Shown here piece after piece: positions 1-7,954 of a stretch of DNA of 26,088 nt; the first letter of the stretch is position 1, and every line of letters starts with the position of its first letter. Location: positions 161,374-187,461 of the forward strand of contig DFWZ01000001.1 of NCBI GenBank assembly GCA_002381565.1, given 5' to 3'. This DNA is from Gallionella sp. UBA4121. Lineage in GTDB: Bacteria > Pseudomonadota > Gammaproteobacteria > Burkholderiales > Gallionellaceae. Both the position numbers and the translations under genes were made by a program. The notes under the pieces are model-generated. The model made no database searches. It was given only the letters and a program-made list of their open reading frames with translations, and was not told the DNA's origin.

Positions 1-620
1 CCTGCGATGGTGCCGGCATGAGTTTTAGTGATGTGCTGGCATTTGTTGTCAGCCATGCGCGTCGACAGTTCGCCATACTTGACCGAGAATGTTCCGCCAA
101 AACCGCAGCAGGTGGTCGATTCCACCATCTCGTGCAGCATGACATCGGGCATGCCGGCCAGCAGCGCGCGCGGCTGTTTGTAGACATCGAGCTCGCGTAA
201 TCCGGAACATGAGTCGTGGTAGGTCAACTGGCCTGCAAAGGTGCCCGGCACTTTTTTCAGTTTGGCGATGTTATATAAAAAGTCGGTCAGCTCGAAAGTG
301 CGTGCGCCAACGGCGATGAATCTTGCCAGCTGTGCTGCGTCATCCTTGAAAAGCTCGGGGTAGTGCACGCGTATCATGCCGGCGCAGGAACCGGAAGGAA
401 GAACGATGTATTCGAAGGTTTCAAATTCCGCGAGGAATTTCAGCGCCATCGCCTGAGCGGATTTACGGTCGCCCGAGTTGTAACCGGGTTGCCCGCAACA
501 GGTCTGCTGACTCGGCACAACGACCTCGCAACCGGCCGCTTCCAGTAATTTGATGGTCGAAAAGCCAATGCGCGGACGCATGGAATCAACCAGACAGGTG
601 ACAAATAATCCAACACGCAT
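1..620 (-). CDS. lutA: LutA/YkgE-type (Fe-S)-binding oxidoreductase subunit, partial (C-terminus cut by window edge)
   Basis: Reading the minus strand from the ATG at 618-620 gives 206 open codons to the window edge, beginning MRVGLFVTCLVDSMRPRIGF. A GGAG ribosome site lies 6 bases upstream. The family is the cysteine-rich (CCG) domain proteins. Two characteristic pairs are visible, QTCCGQPGYNSGD near residues 39-51 and TTCCGFGGTF near 170-179, together with PSGSCAGM and HDSCSGLRE. In known LutABC systems LutA is the cytoplasmic Fe-S subunit that works with LutB and LutC in L-lactate oxidation. Full-length LutA is about 240 residues, so roughly 30-35 are missing. lutB and lutC would be expected beyond the left edge. 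A heterodisulfide-reductase-like or glycolate oxidase-related CCG protein is the main alternative, but length, N-terminus and spacing fit LutA best. Family placement is firm; the lactate role is inferred. Confidence 0.85.
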   Translation of the reverse strand, partial: MRVGLFVTCLVDSMRPRIGFSTIKLLEAAGCEVVVPSQQTCCGQPGYNSGDRKSAQAMALKFLAEFETFEYIVLPSGSCAGMIRVHYPELFKDDAAQLARFIAVGARTFELTDFLYNIAKLKKVPGTFAGQLTYHDSCSGLRELDVYKQPRALLAGMPDVMLHEMVESTTCCGFGGTFSVKYGELSTRMADNKCQHITKTHAGTIA

Positions 621-651
621 CGTTTTCTCCGGGCTATCGCAACGAGGCGTA

Positions 652-674
652 ACTATACACGTGCAAAATTGCAC
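652..674 (-). promoter_or_regulatory. putative lutA promoter -10 with adjacent inverted-repeat operator
   Basis: On the minus strand a TATAGT hexamer (652-657) lies 31 bases upstream of the lutA ATG. Directly upstream of it is the inverted repeat GTGCAA-AA-TTGCAC (661-674), perfect in both 6-base arms. The repeat sits where the -35/-10 spacer should be, a usual place for a repressor site. No good -35 hexamer is visible at 17 bases. Which protein binds is not known. Confidence 0.4.
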
Positions 675-691
675 ATACTTGAAAATTCAAC

Positions 692-713
692 CGCAACAGG
701 CTAATTTGTTGCG
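692..713. repeat. inverted repeat between chemoreceptor gene and lutA
   Basis: CGCAACA and TGTTGCG form perfect 7-base arms around an 8-base loop. It lies just past the stop codon of the chemoreceptor gene on the minus strand. It lacks a clear T-run, so it could be a weak terminator or a protein-binding site for lutA control. Confidence 0.3.
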
Positions 714-743
714 CACAAAGCTGACATCTATCAACAGGCAGAC

Positions 744-2789
744 TCAACTGTCGAGCCGGAAGGAGGCTACGCTCTTGTTGAGAGATTCGGACAGCGTTTT
801 CATCTGCTGGGCTGATGTCGTCACGCCTATGATCGACTGTTCATTCTTTTCTGCCATCTGCGCGATGTTTTCGATGTGCTGGGCAATCCCCTGGCTGGCG
901 GTTGCCTGTTCTTTTGATGCGTTGGATATTTCGCGGATGCGCTCCAGCGTCGTTCCCGTTCCGCTCTCGATCTGGTCCAGCGCCCCCGCAGCAGATTCGG
1001 TAATTTTCACGGCATCAAGCATGCTCTCCCGGCTTGCAACAGCCTGTTGAATGGAAGCCTGCACCCCCTCCTGAACCTTGCCGATCATGCTGGCGATATT
1101 CTCGGTGGCGCGGCGTGTGTTGTCGGCAAGCTTGCGTACTTCGTCAGCGACGACGGCAAAGCCTCGTCCCGATTCGCCTGCCCTTGCAGCTTCAATCGCA
1201 GCATTGAGTGCAAGCAGATTGGTCTGATCGGCGATATCCTTGATCGTGCCGACGACCAGGCCGATCTCATTGGCATGGTCGCCAAGGCTGGTTACGCCCT
1301 CTGCGACTTTTTGTACGGAGTCGGCCACCGAACGTATTCCCTCTACCGCATCGAGAATTCGCGCACGTCCCAGGTTTGCCGATTTCGCAGCTGTTTCCGA
1401 AATTGCGACTGCTTCCGACACATTTTCGGAAACGTGACTGACGCTGACTGAAACTTCTTCGACTGCAGCGGCAGTAGACTGCGCCGCTGATACTTGTTCC
1501 TGGGAGCCTTTTGATATCTGTTCGGCCGATCTGGATAATTCACCCGATGCAATCAGCACCTGATGCGCCGAAAATTTGATCCCGGTTATCAGGCTCGACA
1601 GGGAAGCTGCCATCTCGTTAAAACGCTGTGCAACCAGAGACAATTCATCACGCGCCTCGAGCTTCACCCTGGCCGTAAAATCTCCCGCCGCCAGACGTGA
1701 AGTTCCGTCGTTCAGCTGGTTCACTGCATTGGCAATGGACAGGTACATGCCGATAAAAAGATAGATGCTGGCGAGCACGCCACCCAGCACAAGCGCGGTC
1801 ATCCCCCATAACTGGGTGCGCACTTGATTGCCTCGCTCAGCCAGTCGTTCTTCGAAGACTTTGCGATTTTCATCGACGAGCGTCCATGCGGCATCAATCG
1901 CCAGTTGCGCAGCCTCAGTTATTTGCTGTTGATTGACAGCAATCGTATCGGCTTCAATAAAATTTTTCCTAGCATAGGAAAGCAGCGGTGCGCTGGTGCT
2001 CTTTACATTGGCCAATGCCTTGTCGAGTCGCTGCTTGATCGCCGGATCGGATTTCATCGATGATGCCAGCATGGCTTCCACGCCACCCAGCACATCTTTG
2101 AGGCGGGCATCGGTCACTTCATAGAACACCTTGTCTTGCGGCGTCAGCGTGCCGCGAGCAATATTCAGGGTTTGATAGGCATAGATACGAACTGTTACCC
2201 CGGCTACCTTCGGCGTATTGTTTGCCAGGGGAAAACCGAGATAGAAAAGATCAAGATCAGGTTCAAATGACAGGCCTGAACTATCGCCAAGATCGTGCAT
2301 GAATGCGTAAAGACGATCGAATTCCTTGCCGTGGGCCGCGAATGACTTTTGAGCGAAATCTTTATCTGCCGGGAGCGCCATTACTTTTTCCTGCAACCCG
2401 TTCCAGCCATCGCGCATGCCGGTAATACCACTTGCCGAATCAAACATTGATGCATACTGCTTTGCGTCATCTTCAAGTTTACGCATGGATTTTTCAGTCA
2501 CTAATGCCTGCTGCTTGAGACGATCCTTCAGGCCTTCATCTCCTGGCGCGGCTGTAATGGCAACCCGGCGATAATCTATCAGTGCCTTGTTCCAGTTCAC
2601 CAGGTCACCTATGAAAGCGCTGCCGGCTTGTTCTGCCTTGATCTGTTGCACCCGCGCGTTGAGCGTGGCCAGTGAATGCCAAGCGAAAAAGCCAAGAACA
2701 ACTGAGAAAATAGCACCGGATAAAGCAAACTTGGCCGGAAAGCGCAGCTGACTCATCAGGTAGGTTGCCGGGGCAAAAATGGATTTCAT
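744..2789 (-). CDS. methyl-accepting chemotaxis protein
   Basis: An inner-membrane chemoreceptor that senses a ligand outside the cytoplasm and controls CheA through CheW. I start at MKSIFAPATYL (681 aa) because AAGG lies 7 bases upstream; the open frame extends 22 codons further without a comparable site. Order: short cytoplasmic N-terminus; first membrane helix about 21-41; a roughly 285-residue, mostly helical periplasmic domain that I cannot assign to a named sensor family; second membrane helix about 327-351; HAMP to about 400 (containing LAAGDFTARV); then the signalling domain. The hairpin tip ADQTNLLALNAAIEAARAG (about 517-535) followed by GRGFAVVADEVRKLA is diagnostic. No C-terminal CheR-tethering pentapeptide is seen; the protein ends SVASFRLDS. 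It stands alone with its own flagellar-type promoter. Lactate or glycolate as ligand is only a guess from its neighbours. Confidence 0.95.
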   Translation of the reverse strand: MKSIFAPATYLMSQLRFPAKFALSGAIFSVVLGFFAWHSLATLNARVQQIKAEQAGSAFIGDLVNWNKALIDYRRVAITAAPGDEGLKDRLKQQALVTEKSMRKLEDDAKQYASMFDSASGITGMRDGWNGLQEKVMALPADKDFAQKSFAAHGKEFDRLYAFMHDLGDSSGLSFEPDLDLFYLGFPLANNTPKVAGVTVRIYAYQTLNIARGTLTPQDKVFYEVTDARLKDVLGGVEAMLASSMKSDPAIKQRLDKALANVKSTSAPLLSYARKNFIEADTIAVNQQQITEAAQLAIDAAWTLVDENRKVFEERLAERGNQVRTQLWGMTALVLGGVLASIYLFIGMYLSIANAVNQLNDGTSRLAAGDFTARVKLEARDELSLVAQRFNEMAASLSSLITGIKFSAHQVLIASGELSRSAEQISKGSQEQVSAAQSTAAAVEEVSVSVSHVSENVSEAVAISETAAKSANLGRARILDAVEGIRSVADSVQKVAEGVTSLGDHANEIGLVVGTIKDIADQTNLLALNAAIEAARAGESGRGFAVVADEVRKLADNTRRATENIASMIGKVQEGVQASIQQAVASRESMLDAVKITESAAGALDQIESGTGTTLERIREISNASKEQATASQGIAQHIENIAQMAEKNEQSIIGVTTSAQQMKTLSESLNKSVASFRLDS

Positions 2790-2900
2790 GTTGATACCTT
2801 TCCACCGTCCAGGCATGGCGCCAGGTTGCGGCTGTTGTGTTATTCGTTTCGGCAATATGTCTACAGTTAAGCGTCAGACAGCCTCATCTGTTACATCACC

Positions 2901-2927
2901 TTATCGGTATTTATCCGGGAAGATTTA
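2901..2927 (-). promoter_or_regulatory. sigma-28 (FliA) type promoter of the chemoreceptor gene
   Basis: On the minus strand TAAATCTT (2920-2927) and ACCGATAA (2901-2908) are separated by exactly 11 bases. The published enterobacterial FliA consensus is TAAAGTTT-N11-GCCGATAA, so 6 of 8 and 7 of 8 positions match. Transcription would start near 2890, leaving about a 100-base leader before the chemoreceptor ATG. This is the expected promoter class for a chemotaxis gene. Confidence 0.75.
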
Positions 2928-2978
2928 GGCCTGTCACTGAAATAATTTATGATCCAGGCACGCAAGCGCGTTGAAGTT

Positions 2979-3398
2979 TTATTGCTTCAGACTTTCGAGG
3001 AATACGCTGATGCCGGCGCGAGCGATCTCGGCATCCTCAGTGGATTTAACGCCCGATATACCCACTGCACCCACGGCTTCGCCATCGACCACGACAGGTT
3101 CGCCGCCTTCCAGGAAGGTGAGATTGCCGGGCATGGACAGCACGGCGATACGCCCGCTGATCACCATGTCTTCATAGGCTTTGGATGCGCGACGTCCCAT
3201 TGCAGATGTGTGTGCCTTTCCCGTGGCGATGTCCATGCTGGTCAGTGGGGCGCCATCCATGCGTTGCAGCCACATCAAATGGCCGCCGTCATCGACGATG
3301 GCGATGGTGACCGCCCAGTTCTGGCGCAACGCTTCGTTCTCGCACCCCGATGCAATGATTTTTACATCGGCCAGCGTCAAACATTTTTTACTTTTCAT
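2979..3398 (-). CDS. glcG: GlcG/HbpS family (DUF336) heme-degrading-domain-like protein
   Basis: A 139-residue protein of the GlcG/HbpS fold (E. coli GlcG is about 134 aa). Visible family features are the N-terminal LTLADVKIIASGCENEA, then VTIAIVDDGGHLMWLQRMDGA, the central YEDMVISGRIAVLSMPGN stretch, and the glycine-rich C-terminal GGEPVVVDGEAVGAVGISG. A strong ribosome site (AAGGAGG) precedes the ATG. Members sit in glycolate (glc), propanediol and heme-related operons, and some bind heme. The catalytic role of GlcG in glycolate operons is not established. It follows iclR by 35 bases on the same strand, so the two are probably co-transcribed. Its presence ties the left block to the glycolate genes at the right end of the window. 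Confidence 0.85.
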   Translation of the reverse strand: MKSKKCLTLADVKIIASGCENEALRQNWAVTIAIVDDGGHLMWLQRMDGAPLTSMDIATGKAHTSAMGRRASKAYEDMVISGRIAVLSMPGNLTFLEGGEPVVVDGEAVGAVGISGVKSTEDAEIARAGISVFLESLKQ

Positions 3399-3433
3399 GC
3401 GACTCCTCCTTGGAATTTGGGTGATCTATACTT

Positions 3434-4192
3434 TTATGCTGCGTGATAACCGAGTTGCCTGGAAATTTGCGCACCGGTTTCCATCACTTGAGCGATCCAT
3501 TCATCGCGGCGTCGCTCTATCGGGGCTGACACGGATAAGCCGGCAATCACATGTCCGCTGGCGTCGCGTATTAAAGTGCCTATGCATCCTACGCCCAGTT
3601 CGGCCTCTTCATTGTCATAGGCGTAGCCGTGGTGTGCTGAGGCCAGGCAGTCCGGCAGCAGCGTTTCGATCGTGCTGTGCGTGTTGCTCGTGTAAGGGGG
3701 AAGTTTGCTGCGCTTGGCATAACTGCGGCAAGCCGCTTCCCCCTGATCGCCCAGCATCAGCTTGCCTACGGCGGTGACATGCAGCGGCGCGCGACTGCCG
3801 ATCACCTGCTCCACCCGTATCATGCGCTTGGCCAGGGTGCGTTCGATATAGACGACTTCGTCGCCCTCGCGTACGGTCAGGTTGACGGTTTCATCAAGTT
3901 GGTCGCGCAGTTTTTCCATCAGCGGCAGCGCAATTTTCCTGACATCCACGCCGGCGCTGACCCGGCTGCCGAGCTGCATGAGTTTTACGCCTAGCCGGTA
4001 GTTTCCTCTGCTGGTGCGCTCGACAAAGCCCTGTTCGGCAAGCGATGCGAGTATGCGGAAGGCGGTGGAAGGGTGCAGGCCTGTTTCAGCCGACAAAACC
4101 TTCAGGCTTGCCGCCTCATCCTGAGCCGCGATGACATCCAGCAATTTTGCCAGCCGCTCGATAACTTGTATGGAATTCGATTCTTTTGCCAT
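3434..4192 (-). CDS. IclR family transcriptional regulator
   Basis: A 252-residue cytoplasmic DNA-binding regulator. An N-terminal winged helix-turn-helix (about residues 29-56, LKVLSAETGLHPSTAFRILAS) is followed by the IclR effector domain (from DETVNLTVREGDEVVYIER to the C-terminus), containing APLHVTAVGKLML and GHVIAGLSVSAP. The frame is open 20 codons further upstream, but I start at MAKESNSIQV because the iclR promoter (-10 at 4229-4234) would begin transcription near 4222, downstream of the alternative ATG at 4252. IclR relatives respond to small acids such as glyoxylate or pyruvate, which suits this locus. It is divergent from the large plus-strand operon and is its likely regulator; that target and the ligand are inferred. 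Confidence 0.92.
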   Translation of the reverse strand: MAKESNSIQVIERLAKLLDVIAAQDEAASLKVLSAETGLHPSTAFRILASLAEQGFVERTSRGNYRLGVKLMQLGSRVSAGVDVRKIALPLMEKLRDQLDETVNLTVREGDEVVYIERTLAKRMIRVEQVIGSRAPLHVTAVGKLMLGDQGEAACRSYAKRSKLPPYTSNTHSTIETLLPDCLASAHHGYAYDNEEAELGVGCIGTLIRDASGHVIAGLSVSAPIERRRDEWIAQVMETGAQISRQLGYHAA

Positions 4193-4193
4193 T

Positions 4194-4227
4194 TTTCGTA
4201 TTGTGAAAACGATTGTGTATTGCGAAA
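4194..4227. promoter_or_regulatory. putative IclR-type operator, two direct repeats
   Basis: Two near-identical 11-mers, GTATTGTGAAA (4198-4208) and GTATTGCGAAA (4217-4227), start 19 bases apart. The first lies inside the 15-base interrupted palindrome TTTC-N7-GAAA (4194-4208). The block fills the space between the iclR -10 element and the iclR start codon, so an occupied site would block iclR transcription. It also lies 100-135 bases upstream of the divergent operon's first gene. Confidence 0.5.
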
Positions 4228-4228
4228 T

Positions 4229-4237
4229 ATTATAGCA
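4229..4237 (-). promoter_or_regulatory. extended -10 promoter of iclR
   Basis: The minus strand reads TGCTATAAT, a perfect TATAAT hexamer (4229-4234) with the upstream TG of an extended -10 element. No good -35 is seen at 17 bases, which is typical of extended -10 promoters. The predicted start is about 4222, giving roughly a 30-base leader to the chosen iclR ATG. No equally clear promoter was found for the plus-strand operon in the rest of this intergenic region (4238-4327). Confidence 0.55.
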
Positions 4238-4327
4238 GGCAGTATTCTTCACACAGATTATTTTTGGTCAGTTTTTTTATAAGCCAGCTTTCAATGGCAG
4301 AATAAATTCTTCGAAGGAGTTACAAGC

Positions 4328-6532
4328 ATGACAACGAGCGCAGCGGCTACACCTGAATTTTGTGCAGGTATCCAACATTTCGGTGTGGCATGGGAAGATT
4401 TTTCCAAACATGCCAAATCGGCTGTCATTAAACAGGGAGCATCTGCAATCAGCGACCCGGGTGCGCCTGATGCGGTGTACCAAACACTGTTGATGGCCGA
4501 TGCGTTGCGCTATCTGACGCTGCAAACCTGTGGTTCAAAGGGTTCCGGCCATCCGGGCGGCTTTGCCAGCAGCGCGGAAGCCTACGCCTCGCTGGTGATG
4601 CTGGGTCACACCAACATCGTGACGGAGGTGGGGCACCATGCTCCGGGCTTCTATAGCGCGATGTTCCTCGATACATCATTGGAAGAGATGGGCATCAGGA
4701 CGGTGACCGATCTGATGGCGCGTTTCCGCGAAAAGCATGGTCTGCTCGGCCATCTGTCAGGCGCCATTCCGGGTTTGCTGGCGCCCGCAGGTCCTCTGGG
4801 ACAGGGGCAGCACTTCGCCATGGCGGGTGCGATGTTGCATCCGGGCAAATTGTTCCCTGTCACCATCGGTGACGGGGGTATGGGTGAGCCGTACGTGCTC
4901 AATTCCATGATGCACTTCAATACCGCATACCCCAAGGTGACCAATTTCCTGCCGACGCTGATCTGGAACGGTTACAGCCAGGAGCATCATTCCATGGTGT
5001 CGCGTTTTACCAACGAAGAAATGATTGCCTACTGGAAGGGGCATGGTTTCAAGGAAGTGGTGCTGGTCAACGCAAAGGATTTTGACGACACCAACCAAAC
5101 CAGCGAATACGCAGACAGCTCTTACTTCTCGCACAAGCAGCGCCTGGCATTCGCCGCGGCCGTGTTAGCCGGCATGGACCGCGCCGCCAAGTCAGCCCTG
5201 GGCGGCACCCTGACCGCCTTTATCATCAAGCAGATGAAGGGTGCCGGCGTGCATACGGTGGGTGCCAAGTCGCACAATCTGTATCCTGCCGACAGCCTGG
5301 ACAAGCCGCATATGATCGAAGGTTTGCAGCGTCGCGCGCTGAATCCGGATGCATGGGCGATCGTGCGCGAGAATTTTGTGCGCGCCGGTGGCGGCCCTGC
5401 TGCCAGGACAGCGGTGACCGAGCATGTGCTGGATCTGGCGCCGTTGGGAAAAATGCCGCTACACGACTTTGCCAGGGATGAAAAGCCTGTTCCGGCAACC
5501 GCCATGGGCGCGCTGGTCGCGTACGTAGGCACCAAGGACAAGCGTTTTGTGGTGACCAATGCCGACGGCAACGAAGCGTCGGCGATGAAAAACATCAACG
5601 ATGCGTTGAAGATCCGTCATCCGACGGTCGATCCTCTTTACAACCAGGAGCCGGAAGGGCAGGTGTATGAGCCGCTGAATGAGGATGCCTGCGCCGGTCT
5701 GACTGCCGCGCTGTCTTTGTTCGGTTCGCGTTCGGTGTGGCTGTCTTACGAGAGTTTTGCGATCAACGGCTGGCCCATCGTGCAGACGGTGGCACAGGCA
5801 ATGGCCGAGCTGCGCCGCAAGACGCCTTCCGTCGTTACCATGTTCACGGCCGGCGCGCTGGAACAGGGGCGCAACGGCTGGACGCATCAGCGCCCGGAGA
5901 TCGAGAACTACTTTGCTGCGCAGATGCGCAACGGCAACACCTACCCGTTGTTCCCGTGTGATGCGAATGCAATTCAGGTAGCCTACGACTATGCCACGAA
6001 CAGCTTTAACAAGTGCATGGTGATCATCGCCTCCAAGAGTCCGCTGCCGGTTTACATGAGCATAGATGAGGCGCGTCACGCAATCGAAGCGGGCGCCGCA
6101 ACCATCTACGAAAGCAAGACCGGCGGTAAAACCGTGGTGTTTGCGGTAACCGGCGACATGGTCTTCCTGCCGGTGTTCGAGGCGAAAGATAAACTGGAAG
6201 CTGCGGGCTATCGCGTGCGCATCGTTGCCATCGTGAATCCGCGTCGTCTGTATCGTCCGACGGACATCGCGTGGGACACCGTGTCGGAGCCGGACAACAG
6301 TTTCATGGATGATGCGCATTTTGACGCGCTGTTTGATGGCGATGTGTTGCTGGCCGTGAGCGGAGGCCCCAGCGCGGTGCTGGAGCCTGTGCTGCTGCGC
6401 ACGCGTGCGACACGGCGCGACACCTTTGCCTGGAAGCGCGGCGAGACAACCGCCAGTCCGGGTGAAATCATGGCGTTCAACGGTTTGACCGGGGATGCGA
6501 TGGCCAGCCGTGCAAAGGTGCTGGCAGACTAA
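4328..6532 (+). CDS. thiamine-diphosphate enzyme of the transketolase/phosphoketolase superfamily, atypical
   Basis: A 734-residue enzyme preceded by AAGGAG. The TPP-binding signature is GDG at 181-183 and N at 214 (NGYSQ). A probable cofactor-activating glutamate is E452 in PLNEDACAGL. The half after about 390 resembles phosphoketolase: VYEPLNEDAC, SYESFAINGWP, RNGWTHQRPEIE (H520) and LFPCDANAIQVAYDYA parallel the phosphoketolase segments around SEH, YEAF, HNGFSHQDP and PPDANTLL. The N-terminal half has GSGHPGG (73-79) and IPGLLAPAGPLGQG (147-160), where phosphoketolases have a conserved SHV histidine that here appears to be leucine. Length lies between transketolase (about 660) and phosphoketolase (about 790). 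It heads an operon with an acid-sugar kinase. The reaction is unknown: plausible choices are phosphoketolase-like cleavage to acetyl phosphate or a ketol transfer. Superfamily is certain, function is not. Confidence 0.85.
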   Translation: MTTSAAATPEFCAGIQHFGVAWEDFSKHAKSAVIKQGASAISDPGAPDAVYQTLLMADALRYLTLQTCGSKGSGHPGGFASSAEAYASLVMLGHTNIVTEVGHHAPGFYSAMFLDTSLEEMGIRTVTDLMARFREKHGLLGHLSGAIPGLLAPAGPLGQGQHFAMAGAMLHPGKLFPVTIGDGGMGEPYVLNSMMHFNTAYPKVTNFLPTLIWNGYSQEHHSMVSRFTNEEMIAYWKGHGFKEVVLVNAKDFDDTNQTSEYADSSYFSHKQRLAFAAAVLAGMDRAAKSALGGTLTAFIIKQMKGAGVHTVGAKSHNLYPADSLDKPHMIEGLQRRALNPDAWAIVRENFVRAGGGPAARTAVTEHVLDLAPLGKMPLHDFARDEKPVPATAMGALVAYVGTKDKRFVVTNADGNEASAMKNINDALKIRHPTVDPLYNQEPEGQVYEPLNEDACAGLTAALSLFGSRSVWLSYESFAINGWPIVQTVAQAMAELRRKTPSVVTMFTAGALEQGRNGWTHQRPEIENYFAAQMRNGNTYPLFPCDANAIQVAYDYATNSFNKCMVIIASKSPLPVYMSIDEARHAIEAGAATIYESKTGGKTVVFAVTGDMVFLPVFEAKDKLEAAGYRVRIVAIVNPRRLYRPTDIAWDTVSEPDNSFMDDAHFDALFDGDVLLAVSGGPSAVLEPVLLRTRATRRDTFAWKRGETTASPGEIMAFNGLTGDAMASRAKVLAD

Positions 6533-6566
6533 CGCCAGAGTTGCGAACTTTATCCGGAAATTATTC

Positions 6567-7895
6567 ATGACAGAAACCAAGATCATCGTACTGGATGACG
6601 ATCCCACCGGTTCACAGACGGTACACGGTTGTTTGCTGTTGACGCGCTGGGATGTGGCCACGATGCAAGAGGCAATCCTGGACGATGCACCGCTGTTCTT
6701 CGTGTTGACCAATACACGTGGAATGGCGGCACAGCCTGCGGCGGATATCACCCGTGAGGTGTGCCGGAACCTCAAGCTGGCGCTGGCCGAGATCAGGAAA
6801 AGCGGGCGCGACATCAATCCGATTCTGGTCAGCCGTTCGGATTCGACACTGCGCGGACATTATCCTGTGGAGACTGATGTCATTTCACAAGAACTGGGCC
6901 CGTTCGATGCGCACTTTCTGGTGCCCGCATTTTTTGAGGGCGGTCGTACCACAAGAGATAGCGTGCATTACCTGCTGGTGAATGGCCGCCAGACGCCGGT
7001 GCATGAAACCGAATTCGCAAAAGACTCGGTGTTCGGCTACAAGCACAGCTATTTACCTGATTACGTGGAGGAAAAAACCGCCGGGCGCATCAGGGCGGAT
7101 CAGGTCGAACGCTTCTTGTTGAGTGATGTGCGAGGCGACAGCCTGCACCGTCTGATGAAGCTGCATGGCAATGCCTGTTGCGTGGTGGATGCCGAGACAC
7201 AAAACGACCTGAATCACTTTGCAGAACAGTTGCGTGCTGCGGCTGCGCAAGGCAAACGTTTTCTGTTCCGCAGTGCGGCCAGTCTGCTCACTGCGCTGGC
7301 AGGCTTGCCGGTCCAGCCTGTGGCGGCAAATGACATGGCGCGCTATGTTCGGGGCGGCAAGCCGGGTGCGGTCATTGTGGGTTCCCACGTCAAGAAGACC
7401 ACTTTGCAGCTTGAGCAATTGCTCAAAATTCCCGGGGTCACGCCCATCGAGGTAAACGTGGAGCGTCTGCCTGCAGCACGCGATGCGCTGCTTGCACAGA
7501 TCGTCCTCGAGTGTGAGCGGAGCCATGCCGCAGGTTTGACCCCTGTGGTTTTTACCAGCCGCCTGGAAAAGGTGTTCCCCGATCAGGCCACGCGTCTGGC
7601 CTTTGGCGAGATGGTCTCCGCTTTCCTGATGGATGTGGTGCGCAATCTGCCTGTGACTTTGGGTTTTCTGATCAGCAAGGGCGGTATCACGTCGAATGAT
7701 GTCTTGAGTAGCGGGCTGGCATTGCGTATCTCGCGCGTGCTCGGACAAATTCTGCCGGGCTGTTCTGTGGTACGCTGTCCTGCTGATCATCCGCGTTATC
7801 CGAATTTGCCCGTGGTGATTTTTCCGGGCAATGTAGGCGATGATCAGGCTCTGGCAACTGCCTGTGCGATACTGGCCGGCAGTCAAGCTGAGTGA
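6567..7895 (+). CDS. four-carbon acid sugar kinase family protein (DUF1537 family)
   Basis: A 442-residue ATP-dependent kinase. I start at MTETKIIVLDDDPTG, 34 bases after the previous stop, with GGAA 7 bases upstream; a longer open frame into the preceding gene has no ribosome site. The N-terminal substrate domain carries DDDPTGSQTV (10-19), TNTRGM and RSDSTLRGHYP, all hallmarks of the family. The C-terminal nucleotide domain carries GSHVKKTT, SKGGITSND (370-378) and FPGNVGDDQ (419-427). Characterised members phosphorylate threonate, erythronate, 3-oxo-isoapionate and related acids. Usual partners are a PdxA-like dehydrogenase with an aldolase, or a RuBisCO-like protein; here the partner is a TPP enzyme instead. 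Substrate unknown. It is the only kinase in the window, so a glycerate-like substrate should also be considered. Confidence 0.9.
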   Translation: MTETKIIVLDDDPTGSQTVHGCLLLTRWDVATMQEAILDDAPLFFVLTNTRGMAAQPAADITREVCRNLKLALAEIRKSGRDINPILVSRSDSTLRGHYPVETDVISQELGPFDAHFLVPAFFEGGRTTRDSVHYLLVNGRQTPVHETEFAKDSVFGYKHSYLPDYVEEKTAGRIRADQVERFLLSDVRGDSLHRLMKLHGNACCVVDAETQNDLNHFAEQLRAAAAQGKRFLFRSAASLLTALAGLPVQPVAANDMARYVRGGKPGAVIVGSHVKKTTLQLEQLLKIPGVTPIEVNVERLPAARDALLAQIVLECERSHAAGLTPVVFTSRLEKVFPDQATRLAFGEMVSAFLMDVVRNLPVTLGFLISKGGITSNDVLSSGLALRISRVLGQILPGCSVVRCPADHPRYPNLPVVIFPGNVGDDQALATACAILAGSQAE

Positions 7896-7954
7896 TGTCA
7901 GATTCAAGATGAGATAAACTGTTCAGGATCGTTGTTTTCCGGTGTCTGCCGCAA

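Noticed and set aside
4328..6532. Simple annotation as transketolase
   Set aside because: The second half aligns by eye with phosphoketolase segments rather than transketolase, and the GDG-to-N spacing (30 residues) is close to phosphoketolase. Kept as an atypical superfamily member.
5459..6817. 452-residue minus-strand ORF
   Set aside because: Antisense shadow of the TPP-enzyme gene. It is rich in His/Arg, has no recognisable domain, and the opposite strand has a clear family match.
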